Assembly: GCA_003219675.1 (NCBI GenBank)
Contig: QHPW01000036.1
Span: 6,251 to 19,670, forward strand
DNA: 13,420 nucleotides
Source of the DNA: Verrucomicrobiota bacterium
GTDB lineage: Bacteria; Verrucomicrobiota; Verrucomicrobiia; Limisphaerales; AV2
Reading direction: 5' to 3'
The position numbers and the translations under genes are program-made. Positions 1 through 5,600 of the stretch are shown here, piece after piece; the stretch's first letter is position 1; each line of letters starts with the position of its first letter. The notes under the pieces are model-generated. The model did no database searches. It had not been told where the DNA came from and saw nothing but the letters and a program-made list of their open reading frames with translations.

Positions 1-423
1 ACCTATGTCTTCTGGCGACCGGTAACCGCCATTCAACTGGCTCCGACCGACCCGGATGCGACGTGGACTCCGCTCCTGATCACCCCGAGTCATCCCGAAT
101 ATCCGTCGGGCCATTCGACTGCCAGTGGCGCGGCGGCCGCCGCACTCGCGGCCTACTTTGGCGAGGAAGCTTCGTTCAGTGTGGATTCCGATGGGATGGT
201 CGGAGTGATCCGTTCGTTCACGAGCTTTTCCGAGGCTCTCGATGAAATCAAGGATGCCCGCATCTTTGCCGGCATTCACTTCCGGTCTGCCTGCGATGAC
301 GGCCAGGCGACCGGTCAAAAGGTGGCCGGTTATATTCTGAATAACAGCCTCCGCGCTGTGCACGGAAAACGCAACGACGATCATGGCCGGCACAACGGTC
401 ACCACGGAGAGGACAACGACTGA
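1..423 (+). CDS. PAP2 / vanadium-dependent haloperoxidase-like protein, C-terminal part
   Basis: This is an open frame entering from the left edge, giving the last 140 residues and a TGA stop; the start lies outside the window. It shows the conserved C-terminal core of bacterial vanadium-haloperoxidase-related PAP2 proteins: a FWRPVTAI segment near residue 4, then PSHPEYPSGHST with the active-site-type His at visible residue 38, then ARIFAGIHFRSACDDG with the second conserved His at residue 93. In this family these motifs bind vanadate or phosphate; members are haloperoxidases or acid phosphatases, usually exported. The usual PAP2 ending H-x3-D is replaced here by IHFRSACDD, a variant I associate with the haloperoxidase-related branch. 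The last ~20 residues are rich in His, Asp and Asn, an unusual hydrophilic tail. Substrate cannot be told. The family call is firm; oxidation versus phosphatase activity is open. Confidence 0.85.
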   Translation, partial: TYVFWRPVTAIQLAPTDPDATWTPLLITPSHPEYPSGHSTASGAAAAALAAYFGEEASFSVDSDGMVGVIRSFTSFSEALDEIKDARIFAGIHFRSACDDGQATGQKVAGYILNNSLRAVHGKRNDDHGRHNGHHGEDND

Positions 424-468
424 GCCCCGAATCAAACAAGGAGGAATGTCTGCTCGAACGCCATTGAC

Positions 469-487
469 CCCGGCCTGACGGGCCGGG
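469..487 (+). terminator. Candidate hairpin downstream of the haloperoxidase-like gene
   Basis: A perfect 7-bp GC stem (CCCGGCC at 469-475, GGCCGGG at 481-487) closes a 5-nt TGACG loop, 45 bp after the stop codon. There is no T-tract after it, so intrinsic termination is not assured. Its right arm overlaps the left copy of the direct repeat flanking the palindromic element at 492-627. Confidence 0.3.
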
Positions 488-491
488 CTGT

Positions 492-627
492 GGGCGCTTC
501 TTGACCCTGCCCCCGGAACGCCGGTCTCCGACCCGGCAGGTATTCAAAAGAACCCCGAAGCGCGCCGGATCGGAGATCGGCGCTCCGCGGTGCCAGTCGA
601 GTCGGGGGCAGTGTCAAGAAGCGCTCC
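492..627. repeat. Palindromic, terminal-inverted-repeat element, copy 1 (MITE-like)
   Basis: The ends are 22-bp inverted repeats with one mismatch: 494-515 reads GCGCTTCTTGACCCTGCC and on, and the complement of 603-624 is the same but for one base. Nested inside are further complementary blocks around 519-530 and 571-587. They include CGCCGGTCTCCGACCCGGC (519-537), which recurs exactly in copy 2 at 7534-7552. The 9-bp sequence CCGGGCTGT flanks it on both sides (483-491 and 628-636) and would fit a target-site duplication. It contains no credible ORF. It could instead be a REP/BIME-type repeat or a long RNA hairpin; non-autonomous mobility is inferred from the second copy and the direct repeats. 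Confidence 0.75.
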
Positions 628-632
628 CCGGG

Positions 633-661
633 CTGTCACGAATTCGTAACATCCTTGTCAC
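633..661 (+). promoter_or_regulatory. Pho-box-like 11-bp-phased repeats upstream of phoB
   Basis: Three 7-bp units lie exactly 11 bp apart: CTGTCAC (633-639), TCGTAAC (644-650) and TTGTCAC (655-661), with 4-bp spacers GAAT and ATCC. The known PhoB site is tandem CTGTCAY units separated by 4 bp. The outer units match 7/7 and 6/7, the middle one only 4/7. The array ends 50 bp before the phoB ATG, so autoregulation by PhoB is a reasonable inference. No clear -10 or -35 elements were identified. Confidence 0.5.
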
Positions 662-711
662 CTGCCCGGAATTGCAGGAAGCTGGCCTTCGTGATAATCA
701 AAGCCCGCGTG

Positions 712-1392
712 ATGGCCAGGATTCTGGTAGTGGATGATGAACCCGACGCAGTTGAGCTGGTTGAGTTCAATCTCAAGAGCGCCGGTTACGAAGTCGTGAC
801 GGCGTCGGACGGCTCGGAAGCGTTGAAAAAGGCCAAGGCTTGTTCGCCGGACCTGATTGTGCTCGACCTCATGCTCCCGGAAGTGGACGGCCTTGAAGTT
901 TGCAAAATCCTGCGCCGCGACCCCGCGACTTCAGGGATTCCCATTATCATGCTCACGGCCAAGGCGGCGGAGATCGACCGCGTGCTGGGCCTGGAGCTCG
1001 GGGCGGACGATTACATCACCAAACCGTTCAGCCCGCGCGAACTGGTCCTCCGCGTGAAAAACCTGATGAAACGCGACCAGGGTAAAGATGAAAAAAAGGA
1101 CCGCTATCAGTTGGGCGAGCTGGTGATTGACGTGCCGCGGCATCTGGTGACCGTCCAGGGCAAACGCGTCGATCTCACCGCCACCGAGTTCAAGTTATTG
1201 ACCGTGCTGGCGCAACGCCGCGGGCGCGTGCAATCGCGCGAGCAGCTCCTGCAGGACGTCTGGCAATACGACAATCTCATCGATACCCGCACCGTGGACA
1301 CACACATGCGCCGGCTGCGGGAAAAGCTTGGGCGCGCCGCCCGATACCTCGACACGGTTCGCGGGGTGGGCTACCGATGCGTTGAGAATTGA
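712..1392 (+). CDS. phoB: Phosphate-regulon-type response regulator PhoB (OmpR family)
   Basis: This is a 226-residue two-domain regulator, the usual PhoB length. The receiver domain (about 2-120) has acidic residues D8/D9, the phospho-acceptor D52 in VLDLMLPEVDG, T82 in MLTAK and K104 in the ITKPFSP loop. A winged-helix DNA-binding domain (about 130-226) ends in TVDTHMRRLREKLG and RGVGYRC, typical of OmpR/PhoB. The ATG at 712 was chosen because MARILVVDDEP matches the family N-terminus; upstream in-frame GTG 709 and TTG 655 only add non-conserved residues. No good Shine-Dalgarno is visible. The sensor kinase follows 104 bp downstream, and Pho-box-like repeats lie upstream. The family call is firm. 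The specific phosphate role rests on close similarity to PhoB, the PhoR-like partner and the putative Pho box; a generic OmpR-type regulator is the alternative. Confidence 0.88.
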   Translation: MARILVVDDEPDAVELVEFNLKSAGYEVVTASDGSEALKKAKACSPDLIVLDLMLPEVDGLEVCKILRRDPATSGIPIIMLTAKAAEIDRVLGLELGADDYITKPFSPRELVLRVKNLMKRDQGKDEKKDRYQLGELVIDVPRHLVTVQGKRVDLTATEFKLLTVLAQRRGRVQSREQLLQDVWQYDNLIDTRTVDTHMRRLREKLGRAARYLDTVRGVGYRCVEN

Positions 1393-1405
1393 AGCCGCCG
1401 GTGAT

Positions 1406-1432
1406 TTTAACGATTTAACTGTTTAACGATTT
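1406..1432 (+). repeat. 11-bp direct repeat in the phoB-phoR spacer
   Basis: TTTAACGATTT occurs twice, at 1406-1416 and 1422-1432, with a 16-bp period. It is followed to about 1482 by looser CGTTGAA/CGTTAAC units. The block is AT-rich compared with its surroundings. It may be a lineage repeat or a binding site; its purpose is unknown. Confidence 0.6.
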
Positions 1433-1496
1433 GAAGTGTAATGCCTGCCGTGTGTTGAAGCGTTGAACCGTTATCACGTTAACAAGCGCGGAAAGC

Positions 1497-2675
1497 ATGT
1501 GGCCCGTCCTGACCATTCTCGCCTGTCTCGGATTCGGCGCGCTGCATTTCTGGTGGAAACGGCGCTATGACGAGGCGCGGGAAAAGCTCATAGACCAGAC
1601 CGGGCAAAACGCCGGCTTGCAGGAACAGCAGCAGCACGCGCTCGCCCGGGCGCAGGCGCAACAACTGGCCCTGTTCAACAGCATGGTCGAAGGGGTGTTG
1701 CTGCTGGACGGCAATGAGCGCGTTCAACTGGTCAACCAGGCGCTCGAACAGCTTTTCGGTTTGAACGGCGACATCCGCGGGCGCACCATGATGGAGGCGC
1801 TCCGGCTGCACGAATTGCAGGAGCTGGCGAGCCGCGTCCGCGCGGAAGGCCAGGTGCTTGGCTTCGAGCTGGAACTGCCGGGCATGGACGACCGCAGTTT
1901 GCAGATCAATGCCACGGCTTTGCTCGATCGGGACGGCAAACCGCAGGGAATGATCCTCGTGTTTCACGATTTGACGCGGCTGAAGCAACTGGAAAACACG
2001 CGCCAGGAATTTGTCGCAAACGTCAGTCACGAACTGCGCACCCCGCTTTCCATGATCAAAGGGTACGTCGAAACCCTTATCAACGGCGCGAAAGACGACC
2101 CCAACGTCGCCATGCGTTTCCTCCAGACCATCGAGAAACACACCGACCGGCTCACCTATTTGATTGAAGATCTGCTCACGATCTCCCGGCTCGAATCCGG
2201 CCAGATTGTCATGAACCTTCAACAGGTCGAACTGCGGCCCGCGGCTGAGGACGTGGTGAACGATCTGCAGTCGAGGGCCGGAGACAAAAGGGTGCATCTG
2301 GAAAATCAGGTCCCCCAGAACGTCACCGTGCGCGCGGACGCGGACCGTGTTCAGCAGGTGCTTTTTAACCTGGTGGACAATGCGATCAAATATGGTCGTC
2401 CGGAAGGGCGCGTCTGGATCAGCGCGCGACTCGCCGACGGACAATTTGCCGAAATCTCAGTGCGCGACAACGGTCCTGGCATTCCGCCGGACTCGATCGA
2501 TCGTGTCTTCGAACGTTTCTATCGCGCGGACAAGGCCCGTTCGCGCGAGCAGGGCGGAACGGGGCTTGGATTATCCATCGTCAAACACATCGTCCAGTCC
2601 CATGGCGGCGAGGTTTGGGTGGAAAGCGATTTGGGGCAGGGGACAACCTTCTTCTTCACGCTGCCGCTGACGTGA
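1497..2675 (+). CDS. phoR: PhoR-like sensor histidine kinase
   Basis: This 392-residue kinase is the likely partner of the upstream regulator. A single N-terminal membrane segment (about 3-20) is followed by a charged, Gln-rich, probably coiled-coil linker (21-58) and a PAS-type domain (about 58-160, starting FNSMVEGVLLLDGNERVQLV). A HisKA domain has the phosphorylated His at 178 in NVSHELRTPL. The HATPase domain has the N box NLVDNAIKY (291-299), G1 box DNGPGIP (324-330), F box VFERFYR (337-343) and G2 box GGTGLGLS (353-360), so every catalytic motif is intact. There is no periplasmic sensory domain, so the signal is probably read through the membrane or the PAS domain, as in PhoR-type kinases controlled by the phosphate transporter and PhoU. 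The ATG start precedes the membrane helix directly. Specificity for phosphate is inferred from the pairing. Confidence 0.85.
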   Translation: MWPVLTILACLGFGALHFWWKRRYDEAREKLIDQTGQNAGLQEQQQHALARAQAQQLALFNSMVEGVLLLDGNERVQLVNQALEQLFGLNGDIRGRTMMEALRLHELQELASRVRAEGQVLGFELELPGMDDRSLQINATALLDRDGKPQGMILVFHDLTRLKQLENTRQEFVANVSHELRTPLSMIKGYVETLINGAKDDPNVAMRFLQTIEKHTDRLTYLIEDLLTISRLESGQIVMNLQQVELRPAAEDVVNDLQSRAGDKRVHLENQVPQNVTVRADADRVQQVLFNLVDNAIKYGRPEGRVWISARLADGQFAEISVRDNGPGIPPDSIDRVFERFYRADKARSREQGGTGLGLSIVKHIVQSHGGEVWVESDLGQGTTFFFTLPLT

Positions 2676-2791
2676 CGATTTCTTCTTCGCCCGGTCGAAA
2701 CTTCCGGCGGTACTGACGCGCCGGCAGCAACCAGGCCCATCGAGCGATTTTGTGTGGACAAATTATTTATCCGGCGGGTTTTGCTGAAGCG

Positions 2792-3304
2792 ATGTCGACA
2801 CCCGATTTGCTCGCCCGTGTTTACGATGATCACGCTCAGGCGCTGTTTGCTTTTCTGCAGAACTTCACGCGGGACGAGGCCGACACCAAGGACCTGTTGC
2901 AGGAGCTGTTCGTTAAACTGGCGAGACAGCCCGGCGCGCTCGATGCCGTGCGCGACGAGCGAGCCTTCTTGATTCGCCTGGCACACGACCTTGCCATCGA
3001 CCTGATGCGCCGCCGGAAAACGCGCGGGAAGAATTACGAACAATTGGCAGCGGAAAGCGCGTCCATTTTTGCGCCCGTGATTGAACCGGACGAACAGACC
3101 TTTCGTCAGGCGCTGATGGCCGCACTGGGGGAGCTGCCGCCCGAACAACGCGCCGTGGTCCACCTGAAGTTGTGGGAAGGTCTGACCTTTGGGTCGATTG
3201 CCGAAGCGCTTGACATCCCGCCGAACACCACCACCAGCCGCTATCGTTACGGCTTAGACAAATTGCGGGAGCGGCTGCGTCCCCTTTACGACGAGATCAA
3301 ATGA
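2792..3304 (+). CDS. ECF-type RNA polymerase sigma factor (sigma-70 family)
   Basis: This is a 170-residue protein, a normal length for extracytoplasmic-function sigma factors. Region 2 spans about 8-78 (YDDHAQALFAFLQNFTRDEADTKDLLQE through LIRLAHDLAIDLMRRRK), for core polymerase and -10 binding. A short acidic linker leads to region 4, about 105-162 (LGELPPEQRAVVHLKLWEG then FGSIAEALDIPPNTTTSRYRYGLDKLRERL), the helix-turn-helix that reads the -35 element. The ATG at 2792 was preferred; an in-frame TTG at 2750 would add 14 residues unlike the family. Its stop overlaps an ATG of the next frame (ATGATGA at 3301), suggesting translational coupling to the small membrane protein. The promoter it recognises is not known, and no similar motif upstream of the trio could be established by eye. 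The sigma family call is firm; the ECF subgroup is not assigned. Confidence 0.88.
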   Translation: MSTPDLLARVYDDHAQALFAFLQNFTRDEADTKDLLQELFVKLARQPGALDAVRDERAFLIRLAHDLAIDLMRRRKTRGKNYEQLAAESASIFAPVIEPDEQTFRQALMAALGELPPEQRAVVHLKLWEGLTFGSIAEALDIPPNTTTSRYRYGLDKLRERLRPLYDEIK

Positions 3305-3341
3305 TGAACGGGTGGATGCTGGCCCGCGCGTCTCAATACAA

Positions 3342-3368
3342 TAGCGGCGGCCGGCAAAGCCGCCCTAC
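3342..3368. repeat. Short palindromic repeat between the sigma gene and its partner
   Basis: GGCGGC (3346-3351) and GCCGCC (3359-3364) form a stem with a 7-nt loop, and the outer TAG/CTA bases extend it imperfectly. Read on the minus strand it begins TTGTAGGGCGGC, resembling the start (TGTAGCGGCGG) of the palindrome inside lnt at 6843-6866, so both probably belong to one family. The frame from 3301 reads through it without a stop. Confidence 0.65.
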
Positions 3369-3387
3369 AAAACAAGCGCATGTCAAA

Positions 3388-3801
3388 ATGAGGCCGGAAG
3401 ATTTTGAAAAACAACTTCAGCGCCAGCCGCTGCGGAAAATCCCAGCGGAATGGCGTGGCGAAATCCTGGACGCCGCTCGCCGCGCGCGCGACCATCAACT
3501 CTCAACCATCACCCCTCAACCAACTTGCGGGTGGCGCGAATTACTCTGGCCTTGCCCGCAAGCCTGGGCGGGATTGGCGGCGGTGTGGGTGTTGATTCTG
3601 GCACTGAATTCGGTGACGCGCGAACCGGCTCGAGCCGCCCAATCTCCGAACGCGCCGAGGGCGCCGGAGGTTCTGATGGCGCTAAGAGATCACCGGCGTC
3701 TGCTGGCAGAACTCATCGAATCGCAGACGTCGGCCGAAGCGCCAAAACCGTTTGTTCCCAGACCGCGCAGTGAGCTTTCCCACCGAACCGTGGCCGTTTA
3801 A
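3388..3801 (+). CDS. Small single-pass membrane protein next to the sigma factor (possible anti-sigma factor)
   Basis: This is a 137-residue protein of no family I can name with certainty. The N-terminal part starts MRPEDFEKQLQRQPLRKIP and continues EWRGEILDAARRAR. One hydrophobic segment (about 58-75, QAWAGLAAVWVLILALNS) is followed by a Pro/Arg/Ala-rich tail containing a short helical stretch (96-112). The layout of a cytoplasmic head, one membrane helix and a tail, directly downstream of an ECF sigma gene, fits an anti-sigma factor, but no zinc-binding HxxxCxxC motif is present. The start is uncertain: ATG 3388 begins the part that looks conserved, while ATG 3301 overlaps the sigma stop and would add 29 residues encoded partly by a palindromic repeat. 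The next gene starts 4 bp after this stop. Confidence 0.6.
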   Translation: MRPEDFEKQLQRQPLRKIPAEWRGEILDAARRARDHQLSTITPQPTCGWRELLWPCPQAWAGLAAVWVLILALNSVTREPARAAQSPNAPRAPEVLMALRDHRRLLAELIESQTSAEAPKPFVPRPRSELSHRTVAV

Positions 3802-3805
3802 TCCC

Positions 3806-5413
3806 ATGAACGATTCCAACACCAGTACTATTGCCGGCCATTTTCCCACCTTTCGAAGGTTGTTCGGGTGGCTGTTCAGCGGGCGAACGATTCGTCCTGG
3901 TCTCTTTGTGCTGGTCTGCCTCTTCACGTTGTTGGCCTTGTTTTACGCCGAGGAAAACTGGCGCGGACGGCGCGCCTGGAACAGGTATCGACAGGAGCTC
4001 GAAGCGCATGGTGAGCAGGTTGATTACCGGGCATTCGTCCCCCAGTCCGTTCCAGACGAGCAAAATTTCGCGGCTACGCCGTTCGTCAGGTCCTGGTTCG
4101 TAAGAGGGAATCCCGGCAGCTCTGATTTTGACAAGGACAACTTCGGGCAGGCTTTCGGCAGGGTGTCCGATCCCAAGGATAGAGATTTGGGCAACCGGAA
4201 ATTCACGGATCTCGTTGCCTGGAAAGCGGCCTTCGCCGCAGTTCGGTCCGGTGAAACAAACCGGCATCAGATCTTTTTCACGACCAACAAACTCGATCTT
4301 GAAACGCGCGCCAGAGCGGCCGTGGCAGTGTTGGAAGGGTTGAAATCCAGCGAAACCAATCTGGCGGAACTCCGCGCTGCCAGCCGCCGGCCGTATTCGC
4401 GGTATCCAGTGATTTACGATTTGGATGACCCCTGGGGAATTTTGATCCCTCACTTGGAGAAGATCAAAGGCGCCGTCCAGCGCCTGCAACGCCGGGCGTG
4501 CGCCGAACTCGCCGTCGGCCGCGGCGAGGACGCTCTGGAAGACGTGAAGCTGATGCTCTATCTGGCCGATTCCTTGAAAGAAGAACCGATTTTGATTTCC
4601 TATCTGGTGCGCCTCGCCTGCGTGCAAATCGCGATCCAGCCTGTTTGGGAAGGCCTGGCTGCGCACCGATGGTCCGATGCGGAGCTACAAGAGCTTCAAA
4701 CGCGCTTTCAGCAGTTCAATTTCCTGGCCGACATGAAACGACCTCTCGATGGAGAGCGAGCGGCTGCAATTCTGACAGCCGATCTCCTTTATCGCCGAAA
4801 ATACCGTCCCAGCGAACTGTTCGATCTCGATGCCCCCGATCCAATCGGCGGCGGGTTCGTTGACCTGGTCAGTCGATTCGTTCCACGGGGATGGTATTAT
4901 CAGGAGCAGCTCAGTTATTGCCGGCTCTACGAAAGCCAACTGGGAGGAACATTTGACGCTGTGAAGAAAAGAGTCTTCCCGGCTCAAATTGCAACCCATG
5001 ACCATGAACTCGAGCGCGAAATCGCCGGAGGCCGCCTTGGGAAGACTCTCAATGCCGTCCTTCATCATCGACTCCTTGCGGCGATGCTACTGCCCGCCCT
5101 CGGCAAAGCATCCCTTAAAGCCGCGATGGCGCAAACCGCCGCCGATCAAGCCGCGCTCGCCTGCGTGTTGGAAAGATACCGCCTTGCCAGCGGACAATTT
5201 CCCGAAACATTGGAAGCGCTCGCGCCGCGATTCCTCTCGCCCCTGCCTCACGACCTGCTCACGGGCCAGCCCTACCACTATCGCCGCGCCGAGGATGGAC
5301 AGTTCGTGCTCTACTCTGTCGGCTGGAACGAAAAAGATGACGGCGGAACTCCTGGCAAGACGTTGTTCGACGAACAGCAAGGCGACTGGGTCTGGCGTTA
5401 TCCGGCGAAGTAG
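3806..5413 (+). CDS. Large membrane-anchored protein of unknown function
   Basis: This 535-residue protein is not recognised as a named family. A short cytoplasmic N-terminus with basic residues is followed by one hydrophobic helix (about 32-48, GLFVLVCLFTLLALFYA). The large remainder is probably outside the inner membrane; helical, charged stretches dominate. The last ~90 residues (ERYRLASGQFPETLEAL, then PLPHDLLTGQPYHYRR and FVLYSVGWNEKDDGG) resemble the C-terminal region of type II secretion pseudopilins, where a short helix is followed by PxDPWG-like and YSxGxDG-like loops. The ATG at 3806 follows the upstream stop by 4 bp; an in-frame ATG at 3752 overlaps the upstream gene and adds nothing hydrophobic. 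It is probably cotranscribed with the sigma and small membrane genes. An envelope role is inferred; enzymatic activity is not evident. Confidence 0.75.
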   Translation: MNDSNTSTIAGHFPTFRRLFGWLFSGRTIRPGLFVLVCLFTLLALFYAEENWRGRRAWNRYRQELEAHGEQVDYRAFVPQSVPDEQNFAATPFVRSWFVRGNPGSSDFDKDNFGQAFGRVSDPKDRDLGNRKFTDLVAWKAAFAAVRSGETNRHQIFFTTNKLDLETRARAAVAVLEGLKSSETNLAELRAASRRPYSRYPVIYDLDDPWGILIPHLEKIKGAVQRLQRRACAELAVGRGEDALEDVKLMLYLADSLKEEPILISYLVRLACVQIAIQPVWEGLAAHRWSDAELQELQTRFQQFNFLADMKRPLDGERAAAILTADLLYRRKYRPSELFDLDAPDPIGGGFVDLVSRFVPRGWYYQEQLSYCRLYESQLGGTFDAVKKRVFPAQIATHDHELEREIAGGRLGKTLNAVLHHRLLAAMLLPALGKASLKAAMAQTAADQAALACVLERYRLASGQFPETLEALAPRFLSPLPHDLLTGQPYHYRRAEDGQFVLYSVGWNEKDDGGTPGKTLFDEQQGDWVWRYPAK

Positions 5414-5414
5414 A

Positions 5415-5443
5415 ACAGGCGTGCCGCCTGTCTCACGGGAGAC
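5415..5443 (+). repeat. Overlapping hairpins after the 535-residue gene
   Basis: ACAGGCG/CGCCTGT (5415-5421 and 5425-5431, loop TGC) overlaps a second stem GTCTC/GAGAC (5430-5434 and 5439-5443). They could form alternative structures. The first hairpin starts one base after the stop codon. A TTTTT run appears only at 5458-5462, too far for a classical intrinsic terminator. The block may be a lineage repeat or a processing/termination structure. Confidence 0.5.
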
Positions 5444-5530
5444 GAGTCGGGTGCACCTTTTTGGCCCACGGCCGGCGGAGGTTCCCGACGTGTGCTTGAC
5501 GTTCATTGAATCCCTGAACTGGTGTCCAGC

Positions 5531-5560
5531 TGCGCCCCGTTGCGCCTGATTGCGCCTTTT
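5531..5560 (+). repeat. Three 10-bp tandem units upstream of lnt
   Basis: TGCGCCCCGT, TGCGCCTGAT and TGCGCCTTTT follow one another with an exact 10-bp period and the shared core TGCGCC. One unit overlaps the alternative TTG start of lnt at 5550. The function is unknown. Confidence 0.6.
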
Positions 5561-5600
5561 GCGGTTGGCGTTTCCGCCGCGTTTCGGCAAGCTGCGCCCG

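Noticed and set aside
1479..2444. 321-codon minus-strand frame opposite phoR
   Set aside because: PhoR has all kinase motifs on the plus strand; the antisense frame is His/Gln-rich shadow sequence.
3713..4666. 317-codon minus-strand frame opposite the 535-residue gene
   Set aside because: No motif or membrane pattern; the plus frame has a membrane anchor, continuous length and operon spacing.
5496..5524. Sigma-70 promoter for lnt from TTGACG at 5496
   Set aside because: No acceptable -10 hexamer lies 16-18 bp downstream.
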